A DNA stretch of 15,158 nt from an uncultured Ezakiella sp. (GTDB lineage: Bacteria > Bacillota > Clostridia > Tissierellales > Peptoniphilaceae), in the NCBI GenBank assembly GCA_947293975.1, contig CAMYPV010000027.1:1-15158 (forward strand), written 5' to 3'. This document shows positions 1 through 7,058 of the stretch, in pieces. Under the pieces are notes generated by a model. The model made no database searches. It was given only the letters and a program-made list of their open reading frames with translations, and had not been told where the DNA came from. Made by a program: the position numbers and the translations under genes. The first letter of the stretch is position 1. Each line of letters begins with the position of its first letter.

Positions 1-48
1 TACACCCATAAGGTTTCGTCGGCAGCGTCAGATGTGTATAAGAGACAG
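1..48 (+). other. Illumina Nextera adapter and index (sequencing artefact)
   Basis: Positions 16-48 match, base for base, the 33-nt Nextera Read 1 transposase adapter as I know it. Positions 30-48 of this are the 19-bp hyperactive Tn5 mosaic end. Positions 1-5 (TACAC) equal the last bases of the P5 flow-cell oligo, which leaves 6-15 (CCATAAGGTT) as a 10-nt i5 index of the kind used in unique dual index kits. This order (P5 end, index, read primer, mosaic end, insert) is the library molecule itself, so the stretch is untrimmed adapter at a contig end. It should be removed before submission. Genuine sample sequence begins at 49. Confidence 0.98.
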
Positions 49-811
49 CTATTCTGTTATTTATAAAAAACATTTCAGTAGTGTTGTTATTTGAAAATAA
101 ATGACTGTTTGAGATAAAACCGTAAATCTTATCTGATTTAATTTCTATTAAATCTTTAACTATGGAATTACCATATACTTCAAATATAGCTTTTTTCAAA
201 TCACCTGATCCAGATGTATTTATGATTAATCTAGAATTTGATATTAGCTTAAACGCAATATTTGGGTATCCAATTGAAAATCTTTCTATTAATGATCTTA
301 TTTTATTTTCTTCAGTTCGATCACTTGCAAGCAGTTTTTTTCTAACTGGCATATTGTCAAATAATGATTCAACAATTAAAGTCGTCCCAGTATTCGAAAC
401 GGATTGAGATTTACTAACTTTTTCTCCATATTTATACTCGATTTGATATGCTTCATTAGAATTAATAGCTTTACTAATAATAGTAGCCTTGGATACGTTT
501 GCAATTGAATTTAACGCCTCGCCCCTAAAACCACATGAATTAAGATTATATATATCGTCAAAATTTGTAATTTTAGAAGTACAATGTTTTTTGAAAGCTA
601 ATTCTAAATCATCTGGATAAATGCCAACACCATTATCAGTTATTCTAATATAATCTTTTCCACCAGACTTAATTTCAATTAAAATGTTTTTACTATTGGC
701 ATCAATTGAATTCTCTACAGCTTCTTTTATGATGGATTCTGGTCTATTTATTACTTCGCCAGCAGCTATTTTTTCAATTGTGTCTTCTGATAATTGTATA
801 ATTTTACTCAT
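49..811 (-). CDS. mutL: DNA mismatch repair protein MutL, N-terminal part (cut by contig end)
   Basis: MutL is the ATPase that couples mismatch recognition by MutS to strand removal; in Firmicutes it also carries a C-terminal nicking endonuclease. The 254 visible codons hold most of the GHKL ATPase region. Motif I is KEAVENSIDA (E30 and N34 as general base and Mg ligand), motif II is DNGVGI (59-64), followed by KHCTSK (75-80) and GFRGEAL (94-100). GTTLIVESLFDNMPVRKK follows, and the visible end reads FINNRI, the family's conserved VNGR-like segment. The C-terminal dimerisation/endonuclease domain is missing only because the contig ends in adapter at 48. The ATG at 811 lies inside the mutS stop region (ATGAGTAA, 8-nt overlap) behind the Shine-Dalgarno AAAGGTGA at 817-824, so it is translationally coupled to mutS. 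Identification is firm. Confidence 0.96.
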
Positions 812-3401
812 TAAACTCACCTTTAATATTATTTAAAAAATTCAATGCTTCAATTGGCGAAATATTGTTAATATCAATGCTATTTAATCTTTTTATCAAC
901 TCATTGTACTTATTATTCACTTCTAAATTATTAGTATCAATATTGCTTGAATTTAAAAAATCCATTTGAGACACGGCTTTCCCTGAATTATTTTTGCTTG
1001 AAAAATATTCTTGGTAATCCTCTGCAACTTTTGTTAATGTTTCTGGCAAGCCAGCAAGTTTAGCAACATGGATTCCATAACTCTTATTTGTTACACCTTT
1101 AATAACTTTGCGCAAAAATAAAATTTCATTTTTATTTTCTTTAATTTGAAGAGTCAAATTAAAGACTCCACTTAATTTATTCTCAAGCTCTGACATCTCT
1201 TGATAATGCGTAGAAAACATTGTTTTTGCATGTATGTTTTTAGCAATATATTCTAAAACAGCAATGGCAATAGACATACCATCGTATGTGCTTGTTCCCC
1301 TTCCAACCTCATCAAGTATTAATAGTGAATTTTCAGTAGCGTTATTCAAAATATTGGAAACTTCACTCATTTCAACCATAAATGTTGACTTCCCAGAATT
1401 TAGAGAGTCGCTTGCTCCAATTCTTGTAAAAATATTATCTATTATTGATAAATTTGCATGTTTTGCGGGAACAAAAGAACCCATTTGTGCCATTATTTGA
1501 TTGAGCGCGATTGTTCTCATATATGTTGATTTACCACTCATATTAGGACCTGTTATAATAGCATATCTATTTTTATGATCAAAATAGGCATCATTTGGTA
1601 TAAACATTTCAAGAGAAGTATTTAGTTCAACAACAGGATGTCTGCACTCTTTAATATCAGTTATAAATTCATTATTAAATACAGGCCTTGTATAGTTATT
1701 TAATCTAGAAACCTCGGCAATTGATAAAAAGCAGTCTAGACTTGCAATATTATTTGCAAGATAATTTAACTCATTTACGTATGGAATAATATTTTCTAAA
1801 ATTTCATTATATAATTGTTTTTCTAATTCTAAAGCTTCTTTAGATGAATTTAAAATTTTATATTCAATTTCAGCAAGATCTGAAGTTGTATATCTCTCAA
1901 CATTTTTTAGTGTTTGAATTCTTTTAAAATGCTCCGGAACATTATCAATTTGACCTTTAGAAACCTCAATAAAATATCCAGTAACTTTATTATATTTCAA
2001 TCTTAAATTTTTAATGGAAGTTTCATCTTTTAGTTTATTTTCATAATTTAACAGCAATTCCTCAGAATGCATTGATCTATTTTTTATTTCGTCAAGAATA
2101 TCATTGTAGCCTTCTTTAATGCAGTCTCCATCATTAATTGAATTTGGTGGCTCGTTAACAATACTTTTATCTATAAGATCTAATACGAAATTATTAAAAT
2201 TCAAATCAATTTTATTACATGAATGTGAATTAAACTCATGCAAAATTTTCCTTATTTTAGGAATTACGTTAAGTGTATTTTTTAAATGAATCAAATCTCT
2301 AGGACCTGCAATCATACTTACAATTTTAGAATTTATCCTCTCAATATCAGATACATATTCTAATAACTCTCTGATATTTTCAGATTTTATAGGATCATTA
2401 AAAAACGCCTCTACTATATCTAATCTAAAATTAATTTGATCAACATTAACTAAAGGTCTTTCAATAAAAGTTTTTAAAAGCCTACTACCTTTTGAAGTAA
2501 CAGTTTTATCTAACACTGATAGTAACGATCCTTTTTTTGTACCATCGTATATAGTTCTTGATAATTCTAAGTTTTTTATAGCATTTTCATCAAGGCCCAT
2601 ATACTCATTTGTTTCAAGCTTGATTATTTTACTTATATGACTTAGCTTATCATTTTTGTTTTTAATTAAATAACTAAATATCAAATATAAAGCATTTATA
2701 GTTTCTTGAGTGTAATCATCGTAATTATCAATGCCAACAATACCATTTGTCAGATTATATAAATCATTACAAGAATGTATTACATTGCATTCATCCAATA
2801 TTATATTTTTTGATTCACCAATAAATGAATCGTATATTTCTTTTTTGTTAATAATAATTTCACTTGGCGAAAATTTTTCTACTTCACTTTTTATTTTAAA
2901 AATATCATTGATATTTAAATTTTCTTGAATATAAAGTTCACCAGTAGATACATCACAAAATGCAATTCCAACAGAATTACCAGAAAATATTGAAGCAATA
3001 AAATTGTTATCACTACTATTTAAGTAATCATCATCTAAGATAGTTCCAGGTGTATATATCTTTATTATTCCCCTATCCACAATACCTTTTGTCGTTGCGG
3101 GATCTTCTAATTGTTCACAAATACCAACTTTATATCCATTATCTATTAGATTTTTAATATATTGTGTAGCAGCATGATGAGGTATTCCGCACATTGGCGC
3201 TCTGTCATCTAGGCCACAATCTCTTCCAGTAAGAGCTAACCCTAATACTTTTGAGGCAATAAGAGCATCATCGAAAAACATTTCATAGAAATCACCTAAT
3301 CTATAAAATAATATTAAATCCATTGCATCTTTTTTAATTTTATAATATTGTTTCATCATAGGTGTAAGCCTATTAATATCAATGTTTTTTAATGAAATCA
3401 T
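804..3401 (-). CDS. mutS: DNA mismatch repair protein MutS
   Basis: MutS recognises base mismatches and small loops in DNA and recruits MutL. At 865 residues it has full family length. The N-terminal mismatch-reading motif is GDFYE (F38-x-E40). Connector, lever and clamp regions fill the middle. The C-terminal ATPase has Walker A GPNMSGKST (618-626, K624), Walker B LLILDEVGRG (D697, E698), and the FSTHY switch segment about 30 residues later. QMDFL at 812-816 fits the QLxLF-type sliding-clamp binding motif and lies where Bacillus MutS carries its clamp site. The tail SPIEALNFLNNIK resembles the family's C-terminal oligomerisation end. The ATG at 3401 shares one base with the miaB stop (TAATG) behind an AGAGG site in the miaB 3' end. 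This is the MutS1 repair type, not MutS2, given the F-x-E motif and the mutL neighbour. Confidence 0.98.
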   Translation of the reverse strand: MISLKNIDINRLTPMMKQYYKIKKDAMDLILFYRLGDFYEMFFDDALIASKVLGLALTGRDCGLDDRAPMCGIPHHAATQYIKNLIDNGYKVGICEQLEDPATTKGIVDRGIIKIYTPGTILDDDYLNSSDNNFIASIFSGNSVGIAFCDVSTGELYIQENLNINDIFKIKSEVEKFSPSEIIINKKEIYDSFIGESKNIILDECNVIHSCNDLYNLTNGIVGIDNYDDYTQETINALYLIFSYLIKNKNDKLSHISKIIKLETNEYMGLDENAIKNLELSRTIYDGTKKGSLLSVLDKTVTSKGSRLLKTFIERPLVNVDQINFRLDIVEAFFNDPIKSENIRELLEYVSDIERINSKIVSMIAGPRDLIHLKNTLNVIPKIRKILHEFNSHSCNKIDLNFNNFVLDLIDKSIVNEPPNSINDGDCIKEGYNDILDEIKNRSMHSEELLLNYENKLKDETSIKNLRLKYNKVTGYFIEVSKGQIDNVPEHFKRIQTLKNVERYTTSDLAEIEYKILNSSKEALELEKQLYNEILENIIPYVNELNYLANNIASLDCFLSIAEVSRLNNYTRPVFNNEFITDIKECRHPVVELNTSLEMFIPNDAYFDHKNRYAIITGPNMSGKSTYMRTIALNQIMAQMGSFVPAKHANLSIIDNIFTRIGASDSLNSGKSTFMVEMSEVSNILNNATENSLLILDEVGRGTSTYDGMSIAIAVLEYIAKNIHAKTMFSTHYQEMSELENKLSGVFNLTLQIKENKNEILFLRKVIKGVTNKSYGIHVAKLAGLPETLTKVAEDYQEYFSSKNNSGKAVSQMDFLNSSNIDTNNLEVNNKYNELIKRLNSIDINNISPIEALNFLNNIKGEFNE

Positions 3402-4708
3402 TATCTTACCTCTTTACCAAAACTTGTAAAAGTGTTTACTCTCTCAACCTCAACTTCTAAAATTCTACCAATATCATCTTTGCTGCCATTTAATACAATC
3501 TGTCTACCATATTCATTACGACCCTCTATTGAATTATTCTTTGCATCATAGGATTCAATTAATACCTCATACCTTTTGCCTACGGTATCTTTATGATTTT
3601 CTAATTGTATTTCATTCATCAAATTAGTTAATCTTTCAAATCTATTTTTTATAATATCATCATCTAATGTTTTTAGTTTAGATGCAGGAGTATTTGGTCT
3701 TGGAGAAAAAATAAAAGTAAATGCAGAGTCATATCTTACATTTTTTACAGCCTCTAATGTTAAATTAAAATCATCCTCTGTTTCTGTAGGATAACCAACA
3801 ATAATATCCGTAGAAAAAGAAATATCCGGTCTAATTTTTCTAGCTTTATTCACAATATCCATATATCTGCTCATATCGTAGTGTCTATTCATGTCTTTTA
3901 AAACTTTATCTGAGCCAGATTGGATAGGTAAATGTAATTGTGGCATAAGATTATCAATTGTGCCATAACATTCTAAAAATTCATCAGTAATGTCCCTAGG
4001 GTGAGGAGTCATAAATCTTACTCTCTTTAAATCTCTAATTTTTCCTATTTCTTTTAATAAACCAGCAAAACTTGTGCCATCTCTAAATGTTTTACCATAT
4101 GAATTAACATTTTGCCCCAACAACATTATCTCTTTAACCCCATCATCAACCAAATATTTTATTTCATCAATTATATCCGATTGTAATCTTGATGTTTCTC
4201 TTCCTCTAGTATATGGTACAATACAGAATGTACAAAAATTATTACAACCATAAGTAATATTGACTAAGCTTTTAAATTTATATGGGCGAATAGCTTTAAA
4301 TGATTCATCTACATAATTGTTTTTCTCTTTAATTTCAACGACGGTTTTACCAGTATTTTTATACTCTTTTATATACTCTTCTATTTTGTCGATATTATTA
4401 GTACCAAAAATGACATTAACATTCTTATATTTCTCTAGAATAACATTTCTAATTTCATCGGATTGCATCATACAACCACATAAGCATATAATTTTATCGT
4501 CAAAATGAGGGTCACCTTTAAGCCAACCCAAATTACCATATACTTTATTTTCTGCATTTTTTCTAATTGCGCAAGTATTAAATATTATAATATCCGCTTC
4601 TTTTAGTTGTCTAGTAGGCATATATCCCATATTTTGTAGACTATTAGCCAATATTTCTGAATCGTGTTCATTCATCTGACAACCATATGTTTTTATAAAA
4701 TATTTCAA
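3401..4708 (-). CDS. miaB: tRNA-2-methylthio-N6-dimethylallyladenosine synthase MiaB
   Basis: MiaB is a radical-SAM methylthiotransferase that adds a methylthio group to i6A37 of tRNAs reading UNN codons. Numbering is from the TTG at 4708 (435 residues). The UPF0004 domain carries cluster cysteines C10 (TYGCQMNEHDSE), C46 (FNTCAIR) and C79 (LCGCMM). The radical-SAM motif YGCNNFCTFC supplies C155, C159 and C162, followed by IVPYTRGRE. A TRAM domain ends the protein from about residue 370. A longer frame would begin at TTG 4753, but that runs through the rpsA terminator hairpin and gives 15 extra residues that look nothing like a MiaB N terminus. AGGTGA at 4713-4718 sits 4 nt before the TTG at 4708, and family members start close to YIKTYGCQMN. 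The closely related MtaB and RimO lack the YGCQMN start, so MiaB is the best call. Confidence 0.95.
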   Translation of the reverse strand: MKYFIKTYGCQMNEHDSEILANSLQNMGYMPTRQLKEADIIIFNTCAIRKNAENKVYGNLGWLKGDPHFDDKIICLCGCMMQSDEIRNVILEKYKNVNVIFGTNNIDKIEEYIKEYKNTGKTVVEIKEKNNYVDESFKAIRPYKFKSLVNITYGCNNFCTFCIVPYTRGRETSRLQSDIIDEIKYLVDDGVKEIMLLGQNVNSYGKTFRDGTSFAGLLKEIGKIRDLKRVRFMTPHPRDITDEFLECYGTIDNLMPQLHLPIQSGSDKVLKDMNRHYDMSRYMDIVNKARKIRPDISFSTDIIVGYPTETEDDFNLTLEAVKNVRYDSAFTFIFSPRPNTPASKLKTLDDDIIKNRFERLTNLMNEIQLENHKDTVGKRYEVLIESYDAKNNSIEGRNEYGRQIVLNGSKDDIGRILEVEVERVNTFTSFGKEVR

Positions 4709-4712
4709 ATTA

Positions 4713-4718
4713 TCACCT
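4713..4718 (-). promoter_or_regulatory. Ribosome binding site fixing the miaB TTG start
   Basis: AGGTGA read on the minus strand lies 4 nt upstream of TTG 4708. It begins directly after the T-rich tail of the rpsA terminator. It decides the miaB start at 4708 against the longer frame from TTG 4753. Confidence 0.75.
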
Positions 4719-4750
4719 AAATAAATAAAGCTGCCAATATTGGCAGCTTT
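4719..4750 (-). terminator. Rho-independent terminator after rpsA
   Basis: Positions 4727-4750 are a perfect 24-nt palindrome: a 10-bp stem, AAAGCTGCCA paired with TGGCAGCTTT, around an ATAT loop. Read on the minus strand it is followed by TTTATTTATTT. On the plus strand no T-run follows, so it acts in the minus direction, 14 nt after the rpsA stop. The tail runs straight into the miaB ribosome binding site, so read-through transcripts would carry the hairpin in the miaB leader. Confidence 0.85.
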
Positions 4751-4764
4751 CAAATTCTTATAAT

Positions 4765-6063
4765 TTACTCTTCAGAGCCTTCTTCATTTTCAGCTTGGGC
4801 CATTTTTTTGAGTTCGCCAAGTACTTCGCTATCGAAAAGTGGATTATCAATTGGATTTGTATCTACTTTTTCTTCCTTTGGAGCCTCAACTTTAACTCTT
4901 TCCTTTCTAGGACGACGTTCTCTTTGTGGCTTTTCTGGTTCTGTTAAAGCTCTCATGCTCAATGAGACTTTTTTATCTTCATCTTTAATATCAACAATCT
5001 TAGCTTCAACTTCTTGTCCAACGTTCAAAACATCTGATGGTTTTTCAATGTGTTCAGAGCAAATTTGAGAAATATGGACTAAACCATCTACTCCTTCTGA
5101 AATATTTACAAAAGCACCAAATTCTGGTAATGAAACAACTGTGCCCTTAACAACGTCTCCAACTTTATTATTGTTTTTGAATGTTGCCCATGGATCTTCT
5201 TTTAATTGTTTAATTCCTAAAGAAACTCTTTCATTTTCTTTATCAATGCTTAATACCAATACTTCAACTTCATCGCCTACTTTTAATAGATCTTTAGGAT
5301 TTCTAATTCTGCCCCATGTAATATCACTAATGTGAACAAGGCCATCAATAGCTCCTAATTCAATGAAAGCACCAAAATTTGTAAGTCTAGCAACTTTACC
5401 AGTTCTTACTTGTCCTTCTTCGATTCCATTCCAGAATTCATCTTTTTCTTTTTGAATTCTTTCACGTTCGATCTCACGTCTAGATACGATTGCTCTTCTT
5501 CTAGATTTGTCAAAATCAATAAGTTCAACTTCTACAGTTTCACCTACTAGACCTGAGAGGTTCTTTCTAAATCTGTCATAAGCGTGGCTTGCTGGCATGA
5601 ATAATCTTGCACCTTCATAATCAGCTACTAAGCCTTTGTTAACTTCTTCCTTAATGAGCACGTTGAAATGTTCTTTTGATTCAAATTTAGCTTCAAGATC
5701 ATCCCATGCTTTAACATCTTTAATTCTTCTTAAGCTTAAAACTACATTTCCTTCACCGTCGTCAACCTTAACGATAAATACGTCAATTTTGTCTCCAGTT
5801 TTGTAGTGTTCTCTTGGATCTCCAATATCTTCTGGTAGTTCATCGCGGTCTACAATTCCATCAGATCTGAAATTGATATTAACCATTAATTGACTATCAG
5901 TTACATATAAGATCTCACCTGGTACGATTTGTCCTCTTTTGATACGTGTAAAAGTATCTTCAATTTGTTGCATCATAGCATCTTGGTCAGTAGATTGAAC
6001 TGCAGTGTTTGACAATTCATTTTGATCTTTTGAAACATTTGTTTCTAATTCATTTGTGTTCAT
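4765..6063 (-). CDS. rpsA: Small-subunit ribosomal protein S1 (four S1 domains)
   Basis: This is the S1 RNA-binding protein of the small ribosomal subunit, in the shorter Firmicutes form. It has four S1 (OB-fold) domains at about residues 45-115, 130-197, 217-287 and 302-372 of 432. The last two have the clear family pattern (GKVARLTNFGAFIELG...DGLVHIS and GTVVSLPEFGAFVNIS...DGLVHIS). An acidic/glutamine-rich head of about 40 residues precedes them, and a charged Arg/Lys/Glu tail follows. The longest frame starts at GTG 6072, but that GTG overlaps the Shine-Dalgarno AAGGAG (6072-6077). ATG 6063, 8 nt behind it, is the correct start. Codon use looks less AT-biased than in its neighbours, as expected for a highly expressed gene. 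Many clostridia carry IspH fused to S1; here the two are separate genes with stops between them. Four-domain S1 homologues in Gram-positives may not be stable ribosome components, so the role in initiation is inferred. Confidence 0.93.
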   Translation of the reverse strand: MNTNELETNVSKDQNELSNTAVQSTDQDAMMQQIEDTFTRIKRGQIVPGEILYVTDSQLMVNINFRSDGIVDRDELPEDIGDPREHYKTGDKIDVFIVKVDDGEGNVVLSLRRIKDVKAWDDLEAKFESKEHFNVLIKEEVNKGLVADYEGARLFMPASHAYDRFRKNLSGLVGETVEVELIDFDKSRRRAIVSRREIERERIQKEKDEFWNGIEEGQVRTGKVARLTNFGAFIELGAIDGLVHISDITWGRIRNPKDLLKVGDEVEVLVLSIDKENERVSLGIKQLKEDPWATFKNNNKVGDVVKGTVVSLPEFGAFVNISEGVDGLVHISQICSEHIEKPSDVLNVGQEVEAKIVDIKDEDKKVSLSMRALTEPEKPQRERRPRKERVKVEAPKEEKVDTNPIDNPLFDSEVLGELKKMAQAENEEGSEE

Positions 6064-6197
6064 AGTAGTCACTCCTTAATATCTTTTTTGATTCTGTTAC
6101 TGTGTCAGTTGAATTTAAAAATTCTTCTTAATCGACTCACCTGTCGGCTTCACCGATTCGTAACTTCATGAAGTAATCTAACATCAACCACGTATCC
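6064..6197 (-). promoter_or_regulatory. Candidate structured leader of rpsA
   Basis: This is the longest gap in the window. It holds several short inverted repeats: ATCCC-TAT-GGGAT (6194-6206, overlapping the ispH stop), enclosed by TTGAT/ATCAA (6211-6215 with 6183-6187); ACTTCATGAAGT (6163-6174); TCGG/CCGA (6144-6147 with 6153-6156), which competes with AATCG/CGATT (6130-6134 with 6154-6158); and GAATTT-AA-AAATTC (6111-6124). A weak extended -10 box (TG-T-TAGATT, minus strand, 6175-6183) is the only promoter-like element, with no -35. I do not recognise a known RNA family. A leader controlling S1 synthesis is an inference from position and repeats only. Confidence 0.3.
6072..6077 (-). promoter_or_regulatory. 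Ribosome binding site fixing the rpsA ATG start
   Basis: AAGGAG on the minus strand lies 8 nt before ATG 6063. The in-frame GTG at 6072 shares its first base with this site, so it cannot be the start used with this signal. Confidence 0.85.
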
Positions 6198-7058
6198 CTA
6201 TGGGATTGAATTGATTTTTTCTCCTTCAATGTTTCTGTCAATGTCGTTTAACACTCTAACAGTCTCCTCAATAATCCAATCTGGAGTCGAAGCTCCAGCG
6301 GATATTCCTACTCTATTATACTTCTTTATCGAAGATAAATCAAGTGAAAATACTGATTTTGTTAAATAATATGGAAATTTTTTTTCCTTTAGAATATTTG
6401 CAAGCTCTTTTGTATTATTAGAGTTTTCTCCTCCCAAAATGATTATACAATCTGTAATTTTTGTCAACTCTATTAATGCGGCTCTTCTTTTTTTTGAAGC
6501 TGAACAAATTGTATTTTTTATAACAATATTTTCAGAATTATTTTCAAATTTTTTTAATATATAATTTACTAATCTCTCAGCTAACTCATCATTTAAAGTT
6601 GTTTGCATTGTTACAAAATATTTCTCATTAATATCTAAATTATTTATATCTTCTTCATCTTCAATAATTATGCATTTATTTACTTGAGAAGCTGTAGCGA
6701 TTACTTCTGGATGTATCTTTGAGCCTAATATTATATTTATATATCCATCTTTTTCATATTTTTGAATCTGTTTATATATATTCAATAGTACTGGGCAGGT
6801 TGTATCTATAAGCTTATATTTTCTTTCTAATATTTCTTTTTCAGACTTAATTGTGCCATGACTTCTTAATATTAAATTTTTTACATTTAAGCCATCAACG
6901 TAATCTTTTATACCTGAGTCATATAGTTTGTCTTGTACATCAGAATTATGTACAAGTTGTCCAATAATTGCGGCATCTTTAGCATTTGAAAGAGCCATTT
7001 CATAAGATCTTTTTACACCAAAGCAAAAACCTAACTCATCAGCTAATATTACTTTCAT
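6198..7058 (-). CDS. ispH: 4-hydroxy-3-methylbut-2-enyl diphosphate reductase IspH
   Basis: IspH is an iron-sulfur enzyme that performs the last step of the MEP pathway, reducing HMBPP to IPP and DMAPP for undecaprenyl and other isoprenoids. The three cluster cysteines are present: C12 (ELGFCFGVKR), C88 (DTTCP) and C185 (NTIC). Active-site residues fit too: H37 (LVHN), H116 and E118 (HPEV), and the TTL segment at 153-155. The segments SNNTKELA and GASTPDW complete the family pattern. Length (286) is normal for the unfused enzyme, and the protein stops at a TAG 134 nt before rpsA, with no S1 extension. The ATG at 7058 lies inside the end of plsC (20-nt overlap) with AAGGA 8 nt upstream, so translation is probably coupled. 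No key residue is missing. Confidence 0.97.
   Translation of the reverse strand: MKVILADELGFCFGVKRSYEMALSNAKDAAIIGQLVHNSDVQDKLYDSGIKDYVDGLNVKNLILRSHGTIKSEKEILERKYKLIDTTCPVLLNIYKQIQKYEKDGYINIILGSKIHPEVIATASQVNKCIIIEDEEDINNLDINEKYFVTMQTTLNDELAERLVNYILKKFENNSENIVIKNTICSASKKRRAALIELTKITDCIIILGGENSNNTKELANILKEKKFPYYLTKSVFSLDLSSIKKYNRVGISAGASTPDWIIEETVRVLNDIDRNIEGEKINSIP

Noticed and set aside
30..48. Tn5/IS50 mosaic end interrupting mutL, suggesting a transposon insertion and a mutator strain
   Set aside because: The mosaic end is continuous with the synthetic Read 1 adapter, an index and the P5 end. It is library construction sequence, so mutL is truncated only in the assembly.
162..407. Plus-strand open frame of 81 codons, and the similar short plus-strand frames throughout the window
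   Set aside because: They lie opposite clearly recognisable minus-strand genes (mutL in this case), show no family motifs, and no good ribosome binding site was apparent for them. They are antisense shadows.
6137..6184. Possible 15-codon leader peptide before rpsA (ATG at 6184, stop at 6137, minus strand)
   Set aside because: No convincing Shine-Dalgarno precedes it, and the composition shows no attenuation-type run of a single amino acid. A frame this short is expected by chance.
6064..6197. Frameshift or decayed linker of a former IspH-S1 fusion
   Set aside because: Stops interrupt the frames I read through the gap, rpsA has its own well-placed Shine-Dalgarno and ATG, and neither protein lacks conserved parts. 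An intact pair of separate genes explains the data.
6236..6241. Perfect -35 hexamer TTGACA on the minus strand near the ispH 3' end
   Set aside because: No -10 hexamer better than two matches occurs 16-19 nt downstream, and the bases encode IleAspArg in ispH, so chance is the simpler explanation.
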